A stretch of DNA of 37,364 nucleotides from a virus, in the IMG/VR virus record IMGVR_UViG_3300042515_001790, positions 1 to 37,364 of that record, one strand, 5' to 3'. This document shows, one piece after another, positions 1 through 9,800 of this stretch (position 1 is the stretch's first letter; each line of letters begins with the position of its first letter). The notes under the pieces were generated by a model. That model did no database searches and was not told where the DNA came from. It was given only the letters and a program-made list of their open reading frames with translations. Position numbers and translations under genes: made by a program.

Positions 1-1
1 C

Positions 2-811
2 TATAAAATACCACAAAGAGGTAATATTACCCTAGGCACGATCCTAGACACCCAATTCCAAACTGCTTCACAAGAAGCCTCTATCATGGATCAAGTTTGG
101 CAAAAAATTGGTAATACTTTCCCAGAATTTAAAAATCAAGATCCAACACGAGGTCAACAATTTGTTCCTCCAGCAGCCATGATGAACAAGGGAGGAGTTG
201 TTTATGCTAGTAATGGCATGTTGGTTAACTATCAACCACAAGGATCAGATACTGTACCAGCAATGCTAACTCCTGGTGAGTTTGTTGTTAACCGAAATGC
301 AGCACAAAAACATTTAGGCTTATTACAAGGAATAAATAATGGATATTATTCTGGTGGAGGAAGAGTCAAATATTTGGCTGATGGTACTCCAGGTACAGAT
401 GTATTACAACAGAATATCGCTCAACTTAGTTCCGTTCTGCAACTAGGGGCCGAAAGTATTAATGCCTCATTGACTGGTTTGTCAACAACGCTTAACGGCA
501 TAAGAGAAAATCTATCTGGCGGTAATACGGACAATCGTGTTAGTGGTGTATCTAATAATACAAACAACAACCCTATTGCTGCTATAAATGCTCTTGGGAC
601 TAAATTAGACCAATTTATCGAACGCCTACAAACAGCATTGCCACCAGTAATTAATGTTAAATTAACTCAGGATCAACCTATAAATGTTACAATTAATGGA
701 GCAAATGTCTTGCAAAATCTTCTGTCAGGACCAATTGGTGGTATCATTCAGAATGCTATTCAATCAGCTTTTGATGCTCGTAGTAGAACTAGCGAAGGGT
801 CTTCTTCATAA
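2..811 (+). CDS. Tail tape measure protein, C-terminal part (5' end outside window)
   Basis: The frame is open from the first bases of the window, so this is the 3' end of a longer gene; the ATG at 86 is internal. About 269 residues are visible. The diagnostic segment, about 30 residues after that ATG, runs GGVVYASNGMLVNY, then TVPAMLTPGEFVVNRNAAQK. In my knowledge this is the conserved glycine-rich segment near the C terminus of many phage tail tape measure proteins. It is followed by helical, Q/N/S-rich sequence and a C-terminal stretch rich in I, N and G (NVTINGANVLQNLLSGPIGG). Such proteins set tail length during assembly and leave the tail at DNA ejection. The position immediately upstream of the fibre and baseplate genes fits. 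It could also be another large virion protein sharing this C-terminal segment, but the PGEFVVN motif makes tape measure the best call. Confidence 0.75.
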   Translation, partial: YKIPQRGNITLGTILDTQFQTASQEASIMDQVWQKIGNTFPEFKNQDPTRGQQFVPPAAMMNKGGVVYASNGMLVNYQPQGSDTVPAMLTPGEFVVNRNAAQKHLGLLQGINNGYYSGGGRVKYLADGTPGTDVLQQNIAQLSSVLQLGAESINASLTGLSTTLNGIRENLSGGNTDNRVSGVSNNTNNNPIAAINALGTKLDQFIERLQTALPPVINVKLTQDQPINVTINGANVLQNLLSGPIGGIIQNAIQSAFDARSRTSEGSSS

Positions 812-828
812 TCCAAAGGTAAAATATT

Positions 829-3639
829 ATGGTTATATATTATGATAATAATATAGGTAATACATCTAGTAGTACTGGTACGAATAATTTCTTATTAGGT
901 ACTGCATTACCATACTACAATAGTTTAACAGGATTACTTAATAAATATATACCATATTATATTAAACATGATACATTAACAGAATGGGAGTATGGTTTAG
1001 GATATATTGTTAATATAGGAGGGGAAAATGTTTTAGTTAGAGGAGAGGATAATTCATACGAAACTGCCATATATTCATCTTCTAATAATAATAGCAAAGT
1101 TATTTTTTCTGCTGGTACTAAATCTGTAGTAGCCATTATTAGTGCTGAAAGAATTAATCACGGAGGTAATAATTATGTAACAAAAACTTCTAATTTTTAT
1201 GTAGATCCAGTACAAACAGTTTATGGGATACAACCAACAGGAACAAATATAACAGCTTATCTGCCATTAGCATCTGGCAACAAAAACCTAGTAGTTGGTT
1301 TCAGACTACTCAATGGTTCTCTTAATAACCTAATCATATCCCCTTCTGGATCAGACCTGATAGATGGATCAGGATCTGTTACACTAAATCCTAACACACA
1401 GTATACATCGCTAATATCTAATAATTCTGGATGGGTACAGCTAAATCGAAATATTAATATTGATGCTGCCGGATTACCTGATGGTAGTCAAGGAAATATT
1501 CAATTTAAAAATAATAGTACCGATTTTGCAGGAGATAATGATTTACATTGGGACATAAACAATAAACTATTATTAGTTGGAGGAGCAACGTCTGGTAATG
1601 CCAATATTATTTTACCAGCCGATTCGGGACATACTACGATCTTTAATAAACAAGCATTTAATAATGATTTTCAAGTTAAAGGAACAGGTAATAATCAGCT
1701 GTACTTTGATGCATCATCTGGTAAGTTTGGCATAAATACACAAACACCAACAACCATTTTACATATTGTTGGTAGGTGCGCTAATGACACAATGAAGCTA
1801 GAAAGCTCCACAAATTGTGCCACCGGAGTAGCACTAACCCTATATCATAATCCTCTTAGCGGCTCTGAAGTAGGAGATTTTCCAGCCACTATTAATTTTG
1901 CTGGTAGAGATAGTAATGGCCAACAGATTAATTATGGTAGAGTTAGGTCCAGAATCTTAGGAACATTAATTAATCAAACTAGTGGAGAACTTGTTCTAAG
2001 TGTAGATTATTTAGGTGCAGAAAAAAATATTATTACTGTTAGTCCAGTTAGAACTACATTAGGAGTTAATTCAAATACTTCTGAATTACATAATATATCT
2101 ATAGGTAATTTTATTGTTAATAGTGGATCTAATAATATAGTAGTTGGACAATCAGCTAATATTTCAGATATAAATTCTACAAACAATATTATTCTATCTA
2201 ACAGCGGGTCTTTTAAAGGAAATAATTCTTTTATAGCAGGAAGCAACACCCCCTCGTCAGGTACAAATATTTATGTTTTAGGTAGTAATACTAGGGCAAC
2301 CGGGATAAACCTATTCAATATCGGTTCTGATAATACTCTTAATGGTTCCAATATTATTAATTGTGGATATTCTAACAATACCAGCGGAGCATCAGTATTC
2401 GCATTAGGAAAAAATAACACAGTAACAAATGCTATTTCTGGCATAGCTATAGGATTCAACAACACTGTTCAAAGCGGCATTTCTTTTGGGTCAGACATTA
2501 CTGCTATAGGTTACAATATAACATGCGGATCATTAATAATATCATCTGGAGTTAATAATACTGTACTTGGTATCTACACTGATGCAATAGGATTGAACAA
2601 CACAGCGGTTGGATCTGGGCATTATATTCTCGGAACAGGCAATATTGTTTTTGGAGAAAATGTAGCAACAACCGGTACCAATAATATTATTATTGGAAAT
2701 AACTTAGATATTGTAGATAGCAATAGTGTTGTGATAGGTATTGATGATCCTTCTATTGTTATTAATAGTGGTAATATAGCTATAAACTCTGGACTATCTC
2801 CTGTAAACATTAGTCTCTACGGAAGTAGTGCTCAATCTGGTTTATTTTTAAGAAATAATAAAGTAGGTATTAATAATTTACCATCTGATCCATATGTATT
2901 AGATGTATTGGGTTCTGGTAAAATGAATCATCTTTATACAGAAACATTACGAGTTGGATCAAATACAAGTAGTAATTATATCTTAGTATCAGACACATCA
3001 GGTAATGCCACATGGCAGTCTCCATCTATTTTTGAACAAAATTTTACGGATAACTTAACAGTCAATGGACTAGTGTCCTATGACGGAAACACTTTTGTAT
3101 CAACAACTGGTTTGTTCTGGAGTCAAACTAGTGGTATTTTATATACTACTAATAATAATACTATTATTCCAACAGGAAATAATACTTTTGTTATTAACAA
3201 TAATCAACAAGCATTATCTAATTTATTTAATATCAAAGGTTCAATACGTCCAGATTTATTAGTAGTTAATAGTAATGTAGATAGAATAGGTATTAATAAT
3301 AATAATCCTCTTAGAACGATAGATGCTTCTGGTACTTTTAGAGTATATAAAGATTCATTGAATTATATTGAAAAAAATGACAATCAATTCATTGTAGCTT
3401 ATGATAATGGAGTAGCTCAATCTAATAAATTAGTATTCACCTCATCAGGTATTTATGTTGAACAGACAGTTGCTAGTCCACAAATATTGCCAGAGCACAC
3501 GTTTGTTTCTACATATCCTACTACAGTAAATGTTGAATTAGTTAGAGACTTAGTATTTGATACTAATGATAATAAATTAAAGTATAGAACATCCACATTA
3601 GCTGGCTTTGGGGCCTTTAACGGAAATTCAGATTCCTAG
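829..3639 (+). CDS. Tail fibre protein with YadA-head-like beta-roll repeats
   Basis: 936 residues, started by an ATG nine bases after AAAGG. Residues about 15-110 resemble the N-terminal module of many phage fibres (FLLGTALPYYNSLTG, then WEYGLGYIV, VLVRGEDNSYETAIYSSS and VIFSAGTKSVVAII). I know this module from siphophage and podophage tail proteins, where it probably links the fibre to the tail. Residues about 420-660 repeat short units of the GxNNTxxG type (IGFNNTV, IGYNI, IGLNNTAVGSG, GTNNIIIGNN), which recalls the left-handed beta-roll of the YadA adhesin head. FGINTQTPTTILHI near 300, VGINNLPSDPYVLDV near 678 and IGINNNNPLRTIDASG near 820 match the 'GIGTTNPxxxLHV' motif of trimeric fibres. 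I infer a trimeric receptor-binding fibre. No C-terminal chaperone domain was recognised. Confidence 0.7.
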   Translation: MVIYYDNNIGNTSSSTGTNNFLLGTALPYYNSLTGLLNKYIPYYIKHDTLTEWEYGLGYIVNIGGENVLVRGEDNSYETAIYSSSNNNSKVIFSAGTKSVVAIISAERINHGGNNYVTKTSNFYVDPVQTVYGIQPTGTNITAYLPLASGNKNLVVGFRLLNGSLNNLIISPSGSDLIDGSGSVTLNPNTQYTSLISNNSGWVQLNRNINIDAAGLPDGSQGNIQFKNNSTDFAGDNDLHWDINNKLLLVGGATSGNANIILPADSGHTTIFNKQAFNNDFQVKGTGNNQLYFDASSGKFGINTQTPTTILHIVGRCANDTMKLESSTNCATGVALTLYHNPLSGSEVGDFPATINFAGRDSNGQQINYGRVRSRILGTLINQTSGELVLSVDYLGAEKNIITVSPVRTTLGVNSNTSELHNISIGNFIVNSGSNNIVVGQSANISDINSTNNIILSNSGSFKGNNSFIAGSNTPSSGTNIYVLGSNTRATGINLFNIGSDNTLNGSNIINCGYSNNTSGASVFALGKNNTVTNAISGIAIGFNNTVQSGISFGSDITAIGYNITCGSLIISSGVNNTVLGIYTDAIGLNNTAVGSGHYILGTGNIVFGENVATTGTNNIIIGNNLDIVDSNSVVIGIDDPSIVINSGNIAINSGLSPVNISLYGSSAQSGLFLRNNKVGINNLPSDPYVLDVLGSGKMNHLYTETLRVGSNTSSNYILVSDTSGNATWQSPSIFEQNFTDNLTVNGLVSYDGNTFVSTTGLFWSQTSGILYTTNNNTIIPTGNNTFVINNNQQALSNLFNIKGSIRPDLLVVNSNVDRIGINNNNPLRTIDASGTFRVYKDSLNYIEKNDNQFIVAYDNGVAQSNKLVFTSSGIYVEQTVASPQILPEHTFVSTYPTTVNVELVRDLVFDTNDNKLKYRTSTLAGFGAFNGNSDS

Positions 3640-3648
3640 GAGTAAAAC

Positions 3649-5010
3649 ATGTCGAAACACTTACACAGAACAAATAGAACAACAAGCAACACTCCTATTG
3701 GAGGAGAATTAGAAGAAGGAGAAATTGCACTAGGTATTTCCACCTTAGGGACATCGACTAATGGTTTTAATAATGGTAGATTATATATAAAATTAGCTAA
3801 TGGAGATGTTAAAAGATTTATCGGATTAGGTCTTCCTGGCACAACAGATGAAACCTTAAAAACAAAATATGGAGGCACGAATAATAATTTCTCTACAGCC
3901 TCAGTCCCTACTGTCAATAATACTAAAAATTTAGTTTATTTTAATTATGATGCAAATTTAAATCATAGCTTAGCATCAGTGTCAAATGATACTTTATTAT
4001 GGAATGTATCTACCAATAGACTATCCATCAATCGTAGTACCGCAGCAACATGTACTTTAGATGTCGGAGGAGACCTTCGTGTTCAAACTATTCCGGATTG
4101 GACAAGTTCATTCTCTAGTACATTTAATATTTTAGGACAAAATGAATCAGATGAAAAAATTTATGGAATACCATCTAATACTTTTTTAAGCTACCTCTCC
4201 AATAATAGTCTCCCTTCATCAAGGATATCTGGTGTTGTTGGATTAGATAAAGGAGGAACCAATACTGATTTTACAGCATTTGGCGCCCCATCTAACGGAA
4301 GTGTTATGTTCTATAGCACAGCAACATCAGGCTTTATAACCAATCCTAATTTTACATGGAATACTTCTTCTAACATACTAACTATCGCTGGATCAGTTAT
4401 ACATAATGCCGCTACTGATACATCTAACAACGCCTCCCTTGTTGGTTTAGATGCAACGAATAAATTAGTTAGATTAACAGCCAACAATACTAATAATCTT
4501 GGTTTTAGTACTTTAGCTGTAAGTGGACAGAGTAGCGTCGTAGCAGACAGTAATACGGGTACCGTGACCCTCATTCCCGGAGGTGGCATAAACATAACAA
4601 CTAATAACACAGCTGATACCATAACCATATCTAGTGCTTCTCAGACTATAAGAGAGGTTTATTCGGCTAGTTTATTAGGTAACCTTACCATTAATACTTT
4701 TAGTGAGTTTAGATATCTATTCTTAGATCCTAATGGAGCAAATCGTAATGTGTTCTTAAGTACGACAGGAGCAACGCTGTCAAATGGAACAGACTTAGTA
4801 ATACAAAACACAGAGAGTAATTTATCTGATAATTATCTTAATGTATATAGTGGAACAGGTACAGCGTTATTGATAGCAACTTTATACCAAGATTATGGTG
4901 ATGGAATAACAGATAGAACTAAATCTTCATGGTTTGTATTTGATGGAACCAACTGGAGATCTGCTCTAGAACAGCATCATTATGCACCATATAGTCCATC
5001 GGTACCATAA
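3649..5010 (+). CDS. Second tail fibre-like structural protein
   Basis: 453 residues. The ATG lies seven bases after TAGGAG, which itself overlaps the stop of the previous gene. The N terminus (TPIGGELEEGEIALGIST, then GRLYIKLANGDVKRF) is the 'P..GELxxGEIAxN...GRLYIK' motif common near the start of phage tail fibre and neck-whisker-like proteins. Two related units (YGGTNNNFSTASVPT near 80 and KGGTNTDFTAFGAPSNGSV near 200) match the GGTN/GGTG fibre repeat, each followed by a beta-rich stretch. A short LDVGGDLRVQ segment near 140 recalls the fibre motifs of the preceding protein. The C-terminal 110 residues look like a globular beta domain ending in WFVFDGTNWRS. The gene sits ten bases downstream of the first fibre gene and is probably co-translated with it. 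A partner or distal segment of the same fibre is likely; the exact role is not visible. Confidence 0.6.
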   Translation: MSKHLHRTNRTTSNTPIGGELEEGEIALGISTLGTSTNGFNNGRLYIKLANGDVKRFIGLGLPGTTDETLKTKYGGTNNNFSTASVPTVNNTKNLVYFNYDANLNHSLASVSNDTLLWNVSTNRLSINRSTAATCTLDVGGDLRVQTIPDWTSSFSSTFNILGQNESDEKIYGIPSNTFLSYLSNNSLPSSRISGVVGLDKGGTNTDFTAFGAPSNGSVMFYSTATSGFITNPNFTWNTSSNILTIAGSVIHNAATDTSNNASLVGLDATNKLVRLTANNTNNLGFSTLAVSGQSSVVADSNTGTVTLIPGGGINITTNNTADTITISSASQTIREVYSASLLGNLTINTFSEFRYLFLDPNGANRNVFLSTTGATLSNGTDLVIQNTESNLSDNYLNVYSGTGTALLIATLYQDYGDGITDRTKSSWFVFDGTNWRSALEQHHYAPYSPSVP

Positions 5011-5033
5011 TATAATAAACTTAGGACTAATTT

Positions 5034-6812
5034 ATGAGCAGTATTGATTTACATTATGGTAGAAATAAATTTTCTACAATATCTGGTACAGCTTACAGAT
5101 TGCCTCTACCACTGGTAACTGTCGATACAACAACAAATGTAGATAATGATGGAAATATACTTTCATTTGTATCTTCTATTCAGCTAGAAGGAACAATTAT
5201 TGGGAGTGGAATTTCTTCTTTAATGACTGCGTATTCTGGTATACAGAATTTTTTTACTAACAATAGTAATCAGGGTCAAAATTTTAGCATTCTCTGCAAT
5301 AATACTAATATTAGTACATATAGTGGAGTATACTTAAAATCTATTAATGCCCAAAAAAGCAATGATAATTGGACAGTGTTACTACCATATTCTATTACGC
5401 TGGAAAGCGCCTACCCTGCATCAGGAGTGATAGGATTAATACAGTCATTTGAAGATTCATGGTCTATAGAACCTTTAGAAGAAATATCTTATGTTAATTA
5501 TGTTAAAGATGCTGTTCTTAAAGATTTTAAACCATCACAAGCTAATAGAGATTTGAATTCTCCTCCAGCAGACTCTATTCTCTACAATAAAGCAGTATCT
5601 GTTCAAGTAGAGAATATCCTACAACATAGAATCACTCATCGAGTCAGTGCTGTTGGTAAAAGTATAGATAGAAGTGATCTTGTAAATCCTTCTGTTATTA
5701 TTAATAAAAATCCAGCATATATAGAAGCAGCTAGATGGGTAGCAGATAGACTTAATAAGTCATACTCAACAACTAGTATTAGTACCCCAACAGGTATCAC
5801 AATTCTTTCTTCTCCGTCTTCTCCTCCTACTACAGGATTGTATTTATATAATCACGTTCGTACGATTGAATCAAATGTATCTGCTGGATCGTATGGTATT
5901 GTGGATACCTGGTTAGCTTTAACTTCTGGAATTAAATATACAGAAGAATTTACTTGGGAAATTAACACAGATGATAAATTAATTAAAACAGTAACTATGA
6001 ATGGAACTATTAAGGGATTGGAGGCAGTAGGTGGTAACGGCTTTACCATGTTTCCTGATCAGTCTATGACAGGAGTGATTAATCCTAATTTTCCCTCTAA
6101 ATTTTCTAATCAAAATCAAACAAACAACAAGTTTTCTGTAGCAATTAGTGGTTACAATAATCATGTCAAACCGTATCTTTATCAAAGAGCTTCCTTAGCA
6201 TTATCTGCTATTCCAGGAGGAGCAAAAGCATCTTCCAGCAGTAACACAACAGATCAGATATTTTTTGGCCCATCTGCAAATAATCCATTAAATGTTATTC
6301 CTGCTCAATATAGCGAATCTATGAATCCAGTCGCAGGAACAGTAGGATACAATGTTGTTTATTCAAATAGACCAGGGTCATTTATTCCTGGATCTTTATC
6401 TTCCAGTATTACAGTCACAGACTCAGCCCCTTCTGATCAAGTAGCAGAAACTTTTATTTTAGGCAGACCATTGGGTCCTATATTAGAAAAAGTAGGTACT
6501 ACTAAATCCGAAAGAAGGGTTAATGTAGAGATTCTATATCCCGCCCCAACAGGATATGTTCAAGCTCATCCACAATCTCCACAGTGTGTGGTTTATAGCG
6601 GTAATGCTTCTTTCCAGCAACTACAACAATTAGTCAATTCTTTTAGGCCCATAGCAGCCGAAGCTTTTGCTAGTATAGTACCTACGTCATCTTATTCCAT
6701 AGCCAATCAAGGATTAGTATTCAAAACTAGTGATAGTAGAAATTGGAATCCTTTTGAGGGTAGATTTTCATGGGATATTACATGGGTATATAATACTGGA
6801 GAATGTTTATAA
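5034..6812 (+). CDS. Virion structural protein, tail or baseplate (function unknown)
   Basis: 592 residues, started by an ATG seven bases after AGGA. I do not recognise a named family. The protein is rich in S, T, N and beta-prone sequence, without a signal peptide or membrane segment. The stretch SFEDSWSIEPLEEISYVNYV near 140, and AGTVGYNVVYSNRPGS followed by VAETFILGRPLGPILEKVGT near 440-490, resemble beta-sandwich modules I have seen in tail and baseplate proteins of large phages. AYIEAARWVADRL near 225 is a conserved-looking amphipathic helix. The C terminus ends in a tryptophan-rich segment (WNPFEGRFSWDITWVYNTGEC). The position between fibres and the 1795-residue protein supports a structural role at the tail tip. 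It could also be a neck or collar protein. Confidence 0.5.
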   Translation: MSSIDLHYGRNKFSTISGTAYRLPLPLVTVDTTTNVDNDGNILSFVSSIQLEGTIIGSGISSLMTAYSGIQNFFTNNSNQGQNFSILCNNTNISTYSGVYLKSINAQKSNDNWTVLLPYSITLESAYPASGVIGLIQSFEDSWSIEPLEEISYVNYVKDAVLKDFKPSQANRDLNSPPADSILYNKAVSVQVENILQHRITHRVSAVGKSIDRSDLVNPSVIINKNPAYIEAARWVADRLNKSYSTTSISTPTGITILSSPSSPPTTGLYLYNHVRTIESNVSAGSYGIVDTWLALTSGIKYTEEFTWEINTDDKLIKTVTMNGTIKGLEAVGGNGFTMFPDQSMTGVINPNFPSKFSNQNQTNNKFSVAISGYNNHVKPYLYQRASLALSAIPGGAKASSSSNTTDQIFFGPSANNPLNVIPAQYSESMNPVAGTVGYNVVYSNRPGSFIPGSLSSSITVTDSAPSDQVAETFILGRPLGPILEKVGTTKSERRVNVEILYPAPTGYVQAHPQSPQCVVYSGNASFQQLQQLVNSFRPIAAEAFASIVPTSSYSIANQGLVFKTSDSRNWNPFEGRFSWDITWVYNTGECL

Positions 6813-6831
6813 CACAAGGTAAGAGGACAAT

Positions 6832-9800
6832 ATGACAACACCGTGCTATACGACAATTACAAAATCAGGAACAAACGGAGGACCAGCAACCAACTATAAA
6901 ATATGTTGCTCTAAGGTTTATGCTCAAACTCTGTTTTTAGGATGTAGTATCAAATCTTTCAATGCTTCTTTGGCATGGGGCTCAGAATCCAGTAGATTAA
7001 CTGTTGAATTAGTATATGACTCTTGTAAATATCCTTCTTTAACTGATATTAACGGCACGAGAGTTCCAAGACCAACACAAGATAATGCCTATGTAACAGC
7101 TAGACAAAATAATAATTTTAGCAAGGACGAGAATGGGAATAGCTTAATCCCAGCAAAGGTATATTATGTAGCATCAAACGGAGCAATTGTTTCTAGGTAT
7201 TGGTCTGATCCTGACCCTGGTTTTTATGCGGACATGCCTGATCCCAATTTGAGTATAGATATTGTAGGAACACCCGTTTATTTTATTTATGACGATTTTT
7301 CATTTAATGGTATTGTTAAATCTTGGGAAAAAAGCAATTCTTCTTCGGGTACTGATAGCTATACTGTAATTATAGAATCTCCATCGTATTTACTATCTCA
7401 AACTAATATGATTTTATCAGATTATGTTGGTTCTATACATTCTAAAGTTGCCTCCGATTCTACTTGGTATTCCGAAAATCAATATCTTGGATTTCCTAGT
7501 TTAGAATACAGTAATGATTATACAGGTTTGATAGGGAATCAAAATATACCTAATCTTATCAATATTTATGGATATTTAGAAGATAATTCTAATTTCAATG
7601 GTACAGGTGGTAGTAGCGGAGCTTTATTTGATCCAATAACTCGTACGCCAGAATATTCTTATGGCAGATCTATGAAGAATGATCGAGGTATACCTGTTTT
7701 GAAAATTTTAACAGCATTATATGAACTTACAAGTACTGGAGAAGCATATGTAAATAATATTCCTAATCAAGCAGGATATAGAAAATTATTCAGATATGCT
7801 CCTTATGCTAGAATTGTTGGTAAGCCGCCTTTATTAAAAAATACTACTACTATTTATAACTGGCAGAATACAGATAGGTTTCGTATGGGTCTTATAGAAC
7901 CTAAACAATTGTCTGTAGACGGAGTTAATGTTTATTTAAGTCCTTTTATGCTAGATATAAGTAATTTAGTAGATAATGGTTTTATTCCAGCAGAATATCG
8001 TATGAGCGAAACTAATTTAGATATTTTAAGTTTAGTTAATAATATAGCAGATAATACTGGTCAAGAAGTTTTTATTAGTTTAGAAATATTCTGTGTAGGT
8101 AATTTTACATACCCTGTTATCAAAGTTAATACTTATTCTAATCTAAGAACACCTGGAGATACGGCTGTACAGTCTTTTATCGATGGTATAACAGACGCTG
8201 GAGCAACCATAACTGCAACAAATAAGGGAGAAGAATTTAATAATACTAAACCCGTTAGATCAGTATATATTGGAGGTAAACAACAAAGATTATATCAGGT
8301 AAAAAATGTAAAATATGCTGTTTCGCAAAGTACTCTCAAATACAATCCATATACTAAAACTTTTGCTCAAGTACAACACTATGGACCAAGTGCTACACAA
8401 CAATATAGATTTCCAGATCTTAATAGTTTAAGAAATTTAGATATGGGATATGTTGTAAATACTGTTTTAGGAGTTACTGGCAGAGTTGATGCAAGGGCTG
8501 CGGGAGCTTTTAATACGACGGATACATGGGCTACTAATATATTAAGAGGTAATTATCAAAAACCTCTTAACGTTGTTGGTACTCAAATATCTCCCGCAGA
8601 ATTGAGTTATCCTTCTAGTTTATCTGATGCTATTTGTCCTTTTTTTGGTACGGATCCTTTTACTAAATTAGTGAGACCTATTTATCACAATTATAATGAA
8701 ATAAATTTACAAACAGGAAATCCTCAAATTAATCCATTTGGCAATAAATCTGGTTTAGGATTTGTTGTAGAGTTTAGCGCTGCAGAAATAGAAAATATAG
8801 TAGGATATAATTTAACTGATCGAACTCCTATTGGAATTTCTGAGTTAGAGTTCAGAGCAGCTATGAGTGGACCAGACGCTTATATTGCATTTATAACTGC
8901 CGTCGCGGCTGAATCAGTATCTCTCGGAATATCCCCTTCTGCTGTTAAACTAGATATATATCGTAAAGTATTAAGATTTTTAGTTAATTTTGGACCTAGT
9001 ATATCTATGGGATTAAAAAATCATTATAATGCTTATAGCAATTCACAATCAGGAGGACAAAGCGTACCTACAGGACCAGCTTCTAGTATTTATACTGATC
9101 AAAGAGCATACGGAGTATTCGTTAAATTACAACAGTTTTTGAAAAATATTGCTGATGAATATTATGGTAAACAATTTATGATTAGTGTTCCTTCTCCTCA
9201 AATATATACAGATATTAACACAGCATATCAAGTTACAGGAACTCTGCCAAACGGAAATGATATTCCTTTAACTGGAGGTAGTCAAAAAATTTATTCGTCT
9301 TTTGAGCTAGCAACAGACGGAGCATGGGAAGAACCAGGCAATGTGATAGATGATACTCTAACAATAGGAACATCAGATGTTGATGAATTTATTAATGATA
9401 ATGGACTAATACAAACCATATTAGGCTATAGTAATTTACCTCTCTATAATTATTATAGAGAATTTGAATATTCTTTATATAATAATACCATTAATTTTAA
9501 TACAAATTTTAATTTTTATAACTTTACAAAATTTGATGCATATCGAAGCGCTGGTGTTTTTCATAACTGGTCAACATCTAATCCAACATTTTATTGGGAA
9601 CCATCTTTGATGTTTTCAGGAGATAAATATAAGGTAGTGCCATATAGACATTCTTTTTCAGACAGCTATAACTCCAGAACTATACCAGCGGACCTAGCTT
9701 CTAAAGTATATGTTAAAGCAGATGTTGAAGAAAATTTAGTGTTTGCTAAAAATGGTAATTCTGTTATTCCCAAAATTATTGTAAAAACAGATAAAATAGA

